Source: Candidatus Omnitrophota bacterium
GTDB taxonomy: Bacteria; Omnitrophota; Gorgyraeia; S143-82
Length of the DNA stretch: 10,707 bases
Direction of reading: 5' to 3'
Assembly (NCBI GenBank): GCA_027034965.1
Contig: JALVWL010000132.1
Location: 1 to 10,707 of the forward strand
Shown here: positions 1-8,391 of the stretch, in pieces
Numbering within the stretch: position 1 is the stretch's first letter
How the letters are laid out: every line of letters starts with the position of its first letter
Made by a program: the position numbers and the translations under genes
Notes under the pieces: generated by a model
Seen by the model: only the letters and a program-made list of their open reading frames with translations
Told to the model about the DNA's origin: nothing
Database searches by the model: none

Positions 1-3000
1 TTATCTTCGCCAGGGCCTTAGGGACATTTTCCTTTATCCCCACACCTTCAAGCAAGGCCTCTATCCTATTAATATCCCGATTATAGCCCAGGGCCCCAGC
101 ATCCCGTCTATAAGACAAATCAGCCTTCTTAAGGAACTTTCTTGCCTCGTAGACACCAGCCGTTATCCCATTTTTTGCTCGTATATCATCGTAGACCCGG
201 TCTAATTGCTCCAACAACCTATCTCTATTAGATCCCTCATCGACCCGCACCCCCTTCCCCAAAAAATTCGACAGCACAGAGACCGTATCCTCTATGGAAT
301 AAAAGATGCGCCTTATCCTCCTACCTGGCAGCCTGGACTCCACCTCCTTCCACTCTACCTTTACGGGCAAAAAGACAATCCCCTTTTTCTCCCAGTACTG
401 CCTCTCCCCATCACGAAAATCAATAATTCCGTATATAGACTTACCTCCCAGGGAAGGCGAGGCAAGATTGCGTGGACCACTCCATTCAATATGATACTCC
501 CTGCCATTCTCAGGACCTACTTTAGGCACAACCACCGCAGTTATTAGATCAGAGATATTATGGCCAGAGACCTGTTCTATCTGTCTAAGCATATCCCCTA
601 TACTCATATCCACTACCTCGTTGTCCACCCCTGCACCCAGGAACAAAAGCACCTTAACCCCCCTCATCCTTGCAGCCCTCAATGCCTCTACAAAGGACCT
701 AACCTCAAAATTTACCAGTATAGAACTGAAAAAACTCCCAGGGCCTATGGCAATAAAACCATCTTTTGAAACAGAAGAAAGGTCTATCGGCTTGCCCTCT
801 ATCTGCTTGACCACTTTGAAAGCCATCAACCTCTCAAAGATTTCCTTAGGGTCCTTTGTATCCACCTCCAGAAGACCTATCTCCTCTATTGGAAGGGGAG
901 AAAATGTCTCGGTTATATTCGTCTGCATAACAATCGTATCAGGGATAATGTAGACAGCATTGCCGTTCGCTTTAAATAATGGAATATCCTTCTCGTCAGT
1001 CTCCAGTTTTCTCTGCCTCCCGCTGCCATCCCTTGCCAATAGAACGGCCTTTTTCTCTTTCAGGTCGTAGAGTCTCGGGTCAAGTCCCCCTGAATCCAGA
1101 ACAAACCTATCATTAATACAGGGGCGAGCTTCCAAAATGCCTACCTCTAGGCCCTCCATCAAAACCATTTCCCCCGATATCTCCCTATCTATCCACTCTC
1201 CATTCTCATATATACGCAGAAACCATCTATCTGCTTCCTTGAACAGGCCAAAATAGAGAGGCCCCCTCTCAGTCAAAACCCTAATCGTCCAGCCCAGGCG
1301 TCTTGCATACATAGTAACCATATCTTCATTTATGAACCTTATCCTTTTATTATCAAAACCCAAGAAGATACTTGCGGCATCAAGATTGGCATCCAGGGAC
1401 GCTCTGGGGTTTGCCAGGCATATGGATTCCAACAGGGCATTTCGGAGAGAAATATTTCCCTCTGGGATAAGAGCGCCCTCATCCTTATCCCTGTCTTCCA
1501 GAAAGACCATCAATCCCAGGATCCTGATAACATCTTCTTCCTGGAAGTCCGCTCCTGACCTGCGCAGCTCTATCAGACGCCTCAAGGCAGACTCAAATAG
1601 GGTCTTGTTGTAAATGCGCATATCATCAGAAAACAGCCTGCCCAGGGGGCTGGGAAGAAAGCCGGTCAGGGCGTTCATCGCATCTCCAAACGGCTGGACA
1701 AAGCCAGGATTTATACGAGATCCTCGCGCATAATCTTCCAGCAAACGCATAATAGAAAGAGAGCTACCCCCGTCATCCACATTATGGACCCCATATAATA
1801 CAGAATCCTCTATATCAAGGCGTTGCAGGATCGGCCGCCAGAAGTACCTCACAGATGTCCCACCCCCAAACAGGGCATAGGAGAAAGGCTGAAGGCCAAA
1901 TCCCGTCTCCTTTGCCCAATCAACAAATCCTAAGACATCATCCTCTCTTGCCTTGATAAAGGCCCTCATTTCCGCAATAGAGCGCTCAAAGACACTTTCA
2001 AATATCCCTTCTGGCAGATTCGACAACAGATCAATGGCCTCCAGCAGCCTTCCCTCTTTCAAGAGTCGCTCTTCCTCTGAAATACTCGACTCCTCTATCG
2101 CCTTGCGCCTGAGAGAAAAGGCATTCATCACCCTGAAAACCTTCCTACTACCCTTGAGATTCCCGCCTACATAGAGCCCAGGCCCCCTCTCACCAACATT
2201 TACACAGACAATCCCCATATCAAGGATAGGGGAATCATTGCCGCCTTCATAAAAAGAATCCCCAATATAGATTACATCCCGCTTATCAATCCCCCATTCT
2301 TCCAATATCTTCTTCATTCCATATGCCTTGCCTTCCTGCAATGACACATCTATAGAAAACTTGCCCGCCATAGAGGCTATTGTATTTAATTTTTCCTCTC
2401 TAAATCTCCTATTCAAAAATTCAAGTATCTCCTTCCTCAAAGCATCCCTCTTGTCTCTCAATTTCTCTTCCAATTGCCTTCTCTCTTCCCTTGAGAAACC
2501 ATAACCCCATGGGCAAAACACAATCCTGGATGGTTCGAGCAGGACAACATCTCCCTTAACAGGCCTTAGCTGGAACCTATTCCTGGCCTCAGACAAGACC
2601 TCGAGCATCCGCACATAGTTTTGCTGACCCATTTCCTCTGCAATAGAGTGGCCATATACCTTCTCAAGCCTTCCATCTTTTCCAATCACCCAGGCATTAA
2701 GACCAGTATCGGTTACAAATATAAGATTTTTATACACACCTGCCTTCAGTATCTTCTCTCGCAACCCCGGCAACAGAAACCTCTCTATCTTTTCTATCGG
2801 TGAGGCCGTCAGAACAAAGAGCCTTCCCCTTAAGCACAGGAACCTGACTATCTCATCTGCCAGTTCATCAGGCAGCACATCATCGTCTATCAAGGTCTGA
2901 TCCAGATCAGAGACAATAACCGCTCGCCTTGATATATAGTCGCTCAGGTCAGCCGCCCAATATGGCAATGATTCTGCCCTTAATCTAAATCCCCCTTCCA

Positions 3001-3736
3001 AGCCTATATCAATAGACTGCCTTGTTTCCTTATATCCGGATAGGGAAACCCCGCCCACCAGATCTTCAACATACAGATCCACATATTCCCTAACCCTTTC
3101 TCTAATCTCCCACCTCTCCCCCCGATAAAGGGACCTCAAATCGTAATTTTTCCTCAGATGCCTAACCAGAACAGCTACCTCAAACAGCTCCCTTAACGGC
3201 CTATACCTCTCTGAGGAATTGACCTTCTCTGTCAAGCGTCCCTCTAACTCCTGCACATCAATACCCTCATAGTCCAGGGACAGGTGGACAGAAAACTCCC
3301 CTCCCAGGACATAGAAAACACCATCCCTCTCCTCAATCCTTGCCTCTCTGGGCGAAATCCAGGCCCTAAAGTCTATATCCTTCTCCACATCCACTGGCAG
3401 ATAACCCATCAAGGCCTCAGCCACATCCCTCTTGAGCTGAATGTCCATATCCACCAAGACCTTCCCTATCAAATTATCCCTAAGATTATTCGGCAGGAGA
3501 CGAGATTCCGGTTCAAATACAGACAGATTCACCCATAATTCATCGATATCCTCTAGGCTCATACATGCAGAGACAAGCCTCTCCACAAAACCCCTATCCA
3601 GAGTCCTATCCACCAGCAGGTCCAGACCACTATCAGAAACCAAAACCCCAATCGGACTGTCCCAGGCCACCAGGGAAAGGACGGTCCCAAAGACAAGGGA
3701 AAAAAGGCAAAACCCTATCCAAACTGCTCTTTTCAT
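1..3736 (-). CDS. Giant HAD phosphatase-CofD/YvcK fusion protein, partial (runs off left edge)
   Basis: An uninterrupted frame of 1245 codons runs from ATG at 3736 off the left edge. Residues 4-25 are a hydrophobic signal or anchor. Residues 100-240 form a module without a named function. A HAD domain follows (about 272-515): motif I DLDQT with D277 and D279, T310 in LTAS, K470 in EGKAYG, and D493/D501 in GDSFYEGGND, the C2-capped sugar-phosphatase pattern. A CofD/YvcK domain follows (about 618-1130): GGGTS at 624-628, VDDGGSS at 653-659 and IGPGS at 997-1001. CofD proteins transfer a phospholactyl group in F420 synthesis. YvcK relatives bind UDP-sugars and affect the cell envelope. YvcK is normally about 300-330 residues, so this copy is enlarged. 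ATG at 3754 or TTG at 3742 are alternative in-frame starts; a GAGGG lies 11 nt before ATG 3736. Domain calls are firm; substrate and location are unknown. Confidence 0.85.
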   Translation of the reverse strand, partial: MKRAVWIGFCLFSLVFGTVLSLVAWDSPIGVLVSDSGLDLLVDRTLDRGFVERLVSACMSLEDIDELWVNLSVFEPESRLLPNNLRDNLIGKVLVDMDIQLKRDVAEALMGYLPVDVEKDIDFRAWISPREARIEERDGVFYVLGGEFSVHLSLDYEGIDVQELEGRLTEKVNSSERYRPLRELFEVAVLVRHLRKNYDLRSLYRGERWEIRERVREYVDLYVEDLVGGVSLSGYKETRQSIDIGLEGGFRLRAESLPYWAADLSDYISRRAVIVSDLDQTLIDDDVLPDELADEIVRFLCLRGRLFVLTASPIEKIERFLLPGLREKILKAGVYKNLIFVTDTGLNAWVIGKDGRLEKVYGHSIAEEMGQQNYVRMLEVLSEARNRFQLRPVKGDVVLLEPSRIVFCPWGYGFSREERRQLEEKLRDKRDALRKEILEFLNRRFREEKLNTIASMAGKFSIDVSLQEGKAYGMKKILEEWGIDKRDVIYIGDSFYEGGNDSPILDMGIVCVNVGERGPGLYVGGNLKGSRKVFRVMNAFSLRRKAIEESSISEEERLLKEGRLLEAIDLLSNLPEGIFESVFERSIAEMRAFIKAREDDVLGFVDWAKETGFGLQPFSYALFGGGTSVRYFWRPILQRLDIEDSVLYGVHNVDDGGSSLSIMRLLEDYARGSRINPGFVQPFGDAMNALTGFLPSPLGRLFSDDMRIYNKTLFESALRRLIELRRSGADFQEEDVIRILGLMVFLEDRDKDEGALIPEGNISLRNALLESICLANPRASLDANLDAASIFLGFDNKRIRFINEDMVTMYARRLGWTIRVLTERGPLYFGLFKEADRWFLRIYENGEWIDREISGEMVLMEGLEVGILEARPCINDRFVLDSGGLDPRLYDLKEKKAVLLARDGSGRQRKLETDEKDIPLFKANGNAVYIIPDTIVMQTNITETFSPLPIEEIGLLEVDTKDPKEIFERLMAFKVVKQIEGKPIDLSSVSKDGFIAIGPGSFFSSILVNFEVRSFVEALRAARMRGVKVLLFLGAGVDNEVVDMSIGDMLRQIEQVSGHNISDLITAVVVPKVGPENGREYHIEWSGPRNLASPSLGGKSIYGIIDFRDGERQYWEKKGIVFLPVKVEWKEVESRLPGRRIRRIFYSIEDTVSVLSNFLGKGVRVDEGSNRDRLLEQLDRVYDDIRAKNGITAGVYEARKFLKKADLSYRRDAGALGYNRDINRIEALLEGVGIKENVPKALAKI

Positions 3737-3751
3737 ATTCAAAAAGACCCT

Positions 3752-3768
3752 CATACTTTATAAGTATG
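3752..3768. repeat. 17-bp perfect palindrome before the giant gene
   Basis: CATACTT and AAGTATG are exact inverted arms around a TAT centre. The palindrome covers the possible -10 box CATACT of the minus-strand gene and abuts its possible upstream ATG at 3754, so it is placed like an operator. It could also be a chance A/T-rich palindrome. Confidence 0.4.
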
Positions 3769-3803
3769 CCTCATATTTTATATCCTGACAACATCAAACC
3801 CAA
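3763..3803 (-). promoter_or_regulatory. Candidate promoters of the giant gene
   Basis: Two overlapping sigma-70-like arrangements read leftwards. One is TTGTCA (3786-3791), a 17-bp spacer and CATACT (3763-3768). The other is TTGGGT (3798-3803), 17 bp and TAAAAT (3775-3780). The first would start transcription close to 3756 and leave a leader of about 20 nt before ATG 3736. Neither is a perfect match. Confidence 0.4.
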
Positions 3804-3816
3804 TCCTTATTTATTG

Positions 3817-3845
3817 TTGCAATGATTATCCTTGCAAGTTATACT
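3817..3845 (+). promoter_or_regulatory. Sigma-70 type promoter of the flavoenzyme-hydrolase unit
   Basis: TTGCAA (3817-3822), an exact 17-bp spacer and TATACT (3840-3845) make a good housekeeping promoter. It would give a leader of about 27 nt before the ATG at 3880, with an AGGGGG ribosome binding site at 3869-3874. It diverges from the candidate promoters of the giant gene. Confidence 0.6.
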
Positions 3846-3879
3846 ATCTACGATTATCAGTACCACATAGGGGGACAAT

Positions 3880-4962
3880 ATGGCCTTACCGTCTTTAAAG
3901 ATAAAAGATTTTACGCTCCGCTTCCCTATAATCCAGGGAGGGATGGGGGCTGGCATATCTATGGCCCCCCTGGCAAGGGCAGTAGCCAGGGAAGGGGGGA
4001 TGGGCGTAATCTCAAGTGTGGCCTTGGATATCCTGACAAGCAACAGAGTCGGGAAGCCGCTAAACACCTACGAGGCAACCATACAGGAGATAAAAGACGC
4101 AAAGATAGATGGCGGTGTCATAGGCATAAACATAATGGTGGCCCTGTTCCAGGACTACACCACCTCTGTCAAGGCCTCTCTAGACGGTGAAGTAGACGCA
4201 ATAATATCCGGGGCAGGCCTACCCTTACAACTTCCAGAGATAGCTCTGAATCATAAAAAGAACTTTCGCACTGCCCTCATCCCCATCGTATCTTCCGACC
4301 GTGCACTCGAGATCGTGTGCAAGCGCTGGGCAAGGTTTGGTTACATTCCAGATGCCGTCATACTGGAAGGACCATTGGCAGGAGGTCACCTAGGCTGGAA
4401 AAGGCTCTCTGATATCGAAAAGGAAGAAAACAAATTAGAAAATCTGCTGCCCGGGGTTTTGAAAGTGGCAAAGAAATATGGAAAGATTCCGGTGATAGTA
4501 GCCGGCGGGATCTACACCAGAGAAGACATAGAGCGATTCTTAGAATTAGGCGCAAGTGGCGTACAGATGGGAACTAGATTCCTGGCAACCTATGAAAGCG
4601 GCGCAACCGAAGAATTCAAAGATATGGTCGTGAAGGCCAGGAAACAGGATATCATAGTAGCGGAGAGGCCAGGGTCTCCCTGTGGAATGCTTTTCAGACT
4701 ACTAAAGGATTCACCGATGTACCTGGATACACTAAAAGCAGCCAGACCCCCAAAATGCGACAGGGGATATGTCCTTTACAATGGCTATTGTCCGGCAATG
4801 GACGATAATAGAAACTACTTCTGTATATGCAATGGTCTTTTGGGGGCAACCATATACGCAGACACAGACGAAAAACCACTCTTCACCGTGGGACATAATG
4901 CCTACAGAGTAAAAAAGATACTTTCAGTAAAAGAACTTATGGACGAACTGACCCGTGATTAA
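3880..4962 (+). CDS. Nitronate monooxygenase / FabK-like FMN oxidoreductase
   Basis: A 360-residue TIM-barrel flavoprotein of the nitronate monooxygenase (2-nitropropane dioxygenase) family. The N-terminal PIIQGGMGAGIS (16-27) is the family signature. EGPLAGGHLG (163-172) carries H170 at the position of the catalytic base in nitronate monooxygenases. AGGI (208-211) and GVQMGTRF (227-234) form the FMN phosphate site. The C-terminal part has four cysteines (C293, C304, C315, C317) and ends in the family's usual NAYRV...SVKEL segment. Length is normal. The start is set by AGGGGG five bases upstream. Family members oxidise alkyl nitronates or act as enoyl-ACP reductase or general flavin reductases, so the substrate here is open. 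The stop overlaps the next gene by 8 nt. Probably a soluble cytoplasmic enzyme. Confidence 0.85.
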   Translation: MALPSLKIKDFTLRFPIIQGGMGAGISMAPLARAVAREGGMGVISSVALDILTSNRVGKPLNTYEATIQEIKDAKIDGGVIGINIMVALFQDYTTSVKASLDGEVDAIISGAGLPLQLPEIALNHKKNFRTALIPIVSSDRALEIVCKRWARFGYIPDAVILEGPLAGGHLGWKRLSDIEKEENKLENLLPGVLKVAKKYGKIPVIVAGGIYTREDIERFLELGASGVQMGTRFLATYESGATEEFKDMVVKARKQDIIVAERPGSPCGMLFRLLKDSPMYLDTLKAARPPKCDRGYVLYNGYCPAMDDNRNYFCICNGLLGATIYADTDEKPLFTVGHNAYRVKKILSVKELMDELTRD

Positions 4963-5788
4963 ATTATTCCTGATAAATATATTCTTAACGACACTAGCAG
5001 CATATTTAACTGTCTTCCTCTATATAGTTACTAATCAACGAAAGCTCCTATACCTACCAAGAAAAGACAAGATACATAATACACCCACTCAGCTAGGAAT
5101 AAAATATGAGGACCATCACATAGAGATAGGCCCAAATGAATCAATACATCTCTGGCTCATCCCTGCCGAGAACCAGACAAAGACAACCCTAATCTACTTT
5201 CACGGAAACACCGGGAATCTCGAAGACCGTCTAAAATTAATACCGGCCCTCAAAAGGCTCAATATGAATATAGTCTTCTTTGACTATCGCGGCTATGGTG
5301 AAAGCACAGGGGAACCAAGCGAAAAAAATCTCTATCAAGATGCCGAAACAACGATTGATTTTACAAAAAAGCACCTTCAGATACAGGATACAGATCTAAT
5401 CTTTCTGGGAAAATCCCTTGGCGGAGCAGTGGCCATCGAGATAGCAAATAGACATCCCAAGATAAGGGCCCTTATAATCGACTCTACCTTTACCAGCCTG
5501 CCGAACATTGCCTTTGAACGATATCCCTTTATCCCTTGCCACCTAGTAGCAATAGATAGATTCGAAAACCTAAAAAAGATAGCCAATATCGACTGCCCGA
5601 AATTATTCCTGCATTCCAAACAAGACACAGTTATAAACTACAGACATACCTTAAGATTGTTTGACAGGGCAAAAGAACCAAAAAAACTCCTCCTCTTCGA
5701 AAACGGTTCCCATGACAACCTGTTGCTAGAAAACGAAGACACCTACCTCGAGGCAATAAGAGAGCTTCTAAGGGATCAAGAAACATAG
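4955..5788 (+). CDS. Membrane-anchored alpha/beta hydrolase (Bem46/ABHD13-like)
   Basis: A 277-residue serine hydrolase. Residues 4-25 are a hydrophobic N-terminal helix that probably anchors it in the membrane. The catalytic domain has HGNTGN (83-88) as oxyanion loop, DYRGYGES (110-117), the nucleophile elbow GKSLGG with S154, an acid at D224 in SKQDTV and H253 in NGSHDN, a complete triad. This arrangement is typical of the Bem46/ABHD13 group, whose physiological substrates are mostly unknown. The start is GTG at 4955, inside the last codons of the flavoenzyme, giving an 8-nt overlap and suggesting coupled translation; only a weak GGA-type ribosome site is visible. It ends 8 nt from the convergent rnc stop with no terminator hairpin between. 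Confidence 0.8.
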   Translation: MIKLFLINIFLTTLAAYLTVFLYIVTNQRKLLYLPRKDKIHNTPTQLGIKYEDHHIEIGPNESIHLWLIPAENQTKTTLIYFHGNTGNLEDRLKLIPALKRLNMNIVFFDYRGYGESTGEPSEKNLYQDAETTIDFTKKHLQIQDTDLIFLGKSLGGAVAIEIANRHPKIRALIIDSTFTSLPNIAFERYPFIPCHLVAIDRFENLKKIANIDCPKLFLHSKQDTVINYRHTLRLFDRAKEPKKLLLFENGSHDNLLLENEDTYLEAIRELLRDQET

Positions 5789-5796
5789 ACCGATCT

Positions 5797-6444
5797 CTAC
5801 TCAACTGCAAGATTAGACTTCAGGGCCATCCTTGCAGCCCTTCTTTCTGCAGACTTCTTATTACGGCCCTCTCCTATTCCCAGAAGCCTTCCATCGATGT
5901 ATACACCTATCTTAAACATCGGCCTATGCGACGGACCTGTCTGTTCAAGTACGACATATTCAGGAAGGTCAATACCAATATTCTGGGCATATAATTGTAG
6001 TTGTTCCTTGGGATCTATCAAATCATAGACACTTATATCCTTTATAACCCCCTCCCAGAGAGACAAAATCAAATCGCGCGTCCTAGAAAGACCTGCCTCT
6101 TGATATACTGCCCCAATAACCGCCTCTGTTGTATCCGCTATCAACTTATCCCGGTTCATTCCATCTCGAAAGGCCAACACCTTATCAAGCCCAATCTCCC
6201 TGCCTATCAAGGCCAGGACCTTTCTACTCACCAGAAAAGACTTAATCCGCGTCAAGATCCCCTCCTGCGCCAGAGGCAGGTGCCTGTAAAGAAACTCCGA
6301 GATTATCAGCCCCAGAACACTGTCCCCCAAAAACTCCAGACGCTGATTATTCCTATCCCTATCGATAAAAGAAGGGGTCAAGGCCTGCTCAAGCAAGCCC
6401 TTATCCTTAAAATCATATCCTATGGCCTTCTCTATCTCCTGCAT
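5797..6444 (-). CDS. rnc: Ribonuclease III
   Basis: A 215-residue double-strand-specific endoribonuclease that processes rRNA precursors and some mRNAs. The nuclease domain (1-140) has the signature RLEFLGDS (35-42) with metal ligands E37 and D41, E61 in QEGILTR, and D104/E107 in ADTTEAVIGAVY. A double-stranded RNA binding domain follows (about 143-213), with the conserved GEGRNKKSAERRAA ending. The residue before RLEF is Gln (Q34) where E. coli has Glu38. The canonical ALTHRSY is ALTPSF here. Length is slightly short (E. coli has 226). It is the last gene of the prfA-prmC-rnc unit, starting 6 nt after the prmC stop. No clear Shine-Dalgarno site precedes its ATG, so coupled translation is likely. 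Confidence 0.95.
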   Translation of the reverse strand: MQEIEKAIGYDFKDKGLLEQALTPSFIDRDRNNQRLEFLGDSVLGLIISEFLYRHLPLAQEGILTRIKSFLVSRKVLALIGREIGLDKVLAFRDGMNRDKLIADTTEAVIGAVYQEAGLSRTRDLILSLWEGVIKDISVYDLIDPKEQLQLYAQNIGIDLPEYVVLEQTGPSHRPMFKIGVYIDGRLLGIGEGRNKKSAERRAARMALKSNLAVE

Positions 6445-6450
6445 ATTAAG

Positions 6451-7284
6451 CTATTTCTTATTGTTCCTCTTTAACACCAAAACCCTATCCCTGCTGTTCA
6501 AGTCTTTCACCACCTTTACCTTCTTCCAGGCATATTGCCTTGCCAGTAAATCGATCTGCCCTGTCCTCTCCTCTTCTCCTGGTAGCTCGACCAGCAAATA
6601 CCCCTCTTTCTTTATCAAAGAACAAGCTATACCAAACAACCTTTCGTAAAAGAAATTACCATTGTTTGCAGAAAACAACGCAACCGGAGGCTCTTTCTTA
6701 ACATCCTCTGGCAAATCATCGCGCCTATCAAAGTCTATATAAGGTGGATTGCTAACGATAACGTCATAACTCCTCTGCCTACCCGAATCCCCAAAAGAAA
6801 GGAAATCCCCCAGTATAAATCTTACCTCTCCCTTTAACACGCCCTGTTCTATCAAATCGCGTTTATTCTCACCGGATATCGCTATGGCCAAAGACGATAT
6901 ATCAATCCCATCCACAAGACACTTCCTCTTACTGGCAATGGCAAGGGATATCGCACCACTGCCACTACCAACATCAAGGACACTATCTCCCTTCTTTATC
7001 CTCTTTATTGCCTCATCCACCAATATCTCTGTCTCAGGTCGGGGAATAAAGATGCCAGGGACAATCTTTAGCTTCAGAGCATAAAAATACGCCACACCCA
7101 ACAGATACTGCAACGGAAAACCCTGCCTCCTTTTCTCGGCAAGGGAAAGAAAACTCCGATAAACCCCTGGCGGGATATCTACCTCATAGAGATTATGCCG
7201 CGAAACCCCTAATAATTCCTGGAGGATAAACTCCACTTCATACGTCGGCAGATCGGCTTTTTTCAGGACATCGTGAAGTTTCAT
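6451..7284 (-). CDS. prmC: Release factor N5-glutamine methyltransferase PrmC (HemK)
   Basis: An AdoMet-dependent methylase that modifies the glutamine of the GGQ motif in release factors RF1 and RF2. The N-terminal helical substrate-binding domain covers about 1-70 and is followed by the Rossmann methylase domain. Visible motifs, numbered from ATG 7284, are IPRPETE (80-86), DVGSGSGA (104-111, AdoMet binding) and NPPY (179-182), the site that holds the target glutamine amide. The 277-residue length is normal. The start is ambiguous: TTG at 7287 directly follows the prfA stop and ATG at 7284 comes one codon later. AGAGG lies 9 nt before the ATG, and ATG was preferred. It directly follows its substrate gene prfA, a classic bacterial arrangement. 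Confidence 0.95.
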   Translation of the reverse strand: MKLHDVLKKADLPTYEVEFILQELLGVSRHNLYEVDIPPGVYRSFLSLAEKRRQGFPLQYLLGVAYFYALKLKIVPGIFIPRPETEILVDEAIKRIKKGDSVLDVGSGSGAISLAIASKRKCLVDGIDISSLAIAISGENKRDLIEQGVLKGEVRFILGDFLSFGDSGRQRSYDVIVSNPPYIDFDRRDDLPEDVKKEPPVALFSANNGNFFYERLFGIACSLIKKEGYLLVELPGEEERTGQIDLLARQYAWKKVKVVKDLNSRDRVLVLKRNNKK

Positions 7285-7287
7285 CAA

Positions 7288-8340
7288 TCACATCCTCTTC
7301 AACTCTTCCTTCTCTGCCCGCAATAACGCATCTATTACCTCATCCAGCTCACCCTCCAGCACCTCTTCCAATCTATAAGTCGTAAAGTTTATCCTGTGGT
7401 CCGTAACCCTGTGATCCGGAAAATTATATGTGCGGATCTTCTCACTCCTATCACCACTGCCAATGCTACTCTTCCTATGCGATGCCAGTTCTGCCTCCTG
7501 CTGACGCTTTTTCATATCCAACAAACGGGCCTTCAACACGCGCATAGCCTTTTCCTTGTTCTTAAGCTGAGAGCGTTCATCTTGGCAGGTAACGACTATC
7601 CCCGTCGGCAAATGCGTAATACGCACCGCAGAATCAGTCGTATTCACAGACTGGCCCCCCGGACCACTGGAACGATATACATCTATCTTCAATTCCTTAG
7701 GCTCTATCTGGACATCCACATCCTCTGGCTCTGTCAGAACAACAACCGATGCCGCAGATGTATGTATCCTGCCACCTGTCTCTGTTACCGGCACCCTCTG
7801 AACGCGATGAACACCGCTTTCATAGCGCAAGTAATAATAGACCTTACTACCTGATACAGAAAATATAATCTCCTTATAACCACCAACATCACTCGGATTT
7901 GAATCAAGCACCTCTATCTTCCATCCCTTCTTTTCAGCATAACGGCTATACATCCGATATAAATCCGAGACAAAGAGCGTTGCCTCAAGGCCTCCTGTTC
8001 CGGCCCTTATTTCGATAATCACATCCTTATCCGCATCCGGGATATCCGACAACAGGATATCCTCTCCCCTCTTCGTCAATCCCTCTAATTCCCTCTCTAG
8101 CCTCTCTCTCTCCTCCTTTACCAGCTCCAGCATATCCGGATCCCTCTCCACATCCTTAAGGGAATCCATGGCCTTTTTAATAGCCAAATATTCCTCATAC
8201 ACTGCTGCCTTTTCCTTCAACGATGAAAGGCGTTTCACTGCCCTCTGATAGGCAGCCCTATCATTGATGACCTCTGGATCAGAGAGAGACCTTTCTGTAT
8301 CTTTGTATTCCTCATACCACCTTTCAAACTTCTCCCACAT
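7288..8340 (-). CDS. prfA: Peptide chain release factor 1
   Basis: RF1 recognises UAA and UAG in the ribosomal A site and triggers peptide release. From ATG 8340 the protein has 350 residues, the usual size. A charged N-terminal helical domain comes first, then the codon-recognition PVT tripeptide (184-186), which marks RF1 (RF2 has SPF). The catalytic GPGGQSVN follows, with GGQ at 228-230, then a basic C-terminal region. An ATG at 8352 in the same frame would add MRCS, but a GAGGTG ribosome site lies four bases before ATG 8340, and the N terminus from there resembles other RF1 proteins. Its own stop is TGA, which RF1 does not read. The stop abuts the prmC start. Confidence 0.96.
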   Translation of the reverse strand: MWEKFERWYEEYKDTERSLSDPEVINDRAAYQRAVKRLSSLKEKAAVYEEYLAIKKAMDSLKDVERDPDMLELVKEERERLERELEGLTKRGEDILLSDIPDADKDVIIEIRAGTGGLEATLFVSDLYRMYSRYAEKKGWKIEVLDSNPSDVGGYKEIIFSVSGSKVYYYLRYESGVHRVQRVPVTETGGRIHTSAASVVVLTEPEDVDVQIEPKELKIDVYRSSGPGGQSVNTTDSAVRITHLPTGIVVTCQDERSQLKNKEKAMRVLKARLLDMKKRQQEAELASHRKSSIGSGDRSEKIRTYNFPDHRVTDHRINFTTYRLEEVLEGELDEVIDALLRAEKEELKRM

Positions 8341-8344
8341 AGAA

Positions 8345-8350
8345 CACCTC
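8345..8350 (-). promoter_or_regulatory. Shine-Dalgarno site deciding the prfA start
   Basis: GAGGTG lies four bases upstream of ATG 8340 and overlaps the alternative ATG at 8352, which itself has only A/T-rich sequence upstream. This favours the shorter protein. Confidence 0.6.
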
Positions 8351-8372
8351 ATTAAATCAGATTTAAAATATT

Positions 8373-8381
8373 ATTATAGCA
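8373..8381 (-). promoter_or_regulatory. Extended -10 promoter of prfA-prmC-rnc
   Basis: TGCTATAAT on the minus strand is a perfect extended -10 element (TGN plus TATAAT). No good -35 box lies at the right distance, as expected for this class. Transcription would begin near 8366, giving a short leader of about 25 nt before ATG 8340. It diverges from the tRNA promoter, with the two -10 boxes about 35 bp apart. Confidence 0.6.
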
Positions 8382-8391
8382 AGCAAAAGAG

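Noticed and set aside
206..3825. Several plus-strand open frames of 60-122 codons within 206-3825
   Set aside because: They lie antisense to the continuous giant gene, have proline- and serine-rich low-information translations and no family features; they are shadows.
6343..6345. Gln34 of RNase III where E. coli has Glu38 in the signature motif
   Set aside because: The main metal ligands (E37, D41, D104, E107) are present, and NQRLEFLGD is, to my knowledge, a normal variant in other bacteria, so this does not suggest an inactive enzyme.
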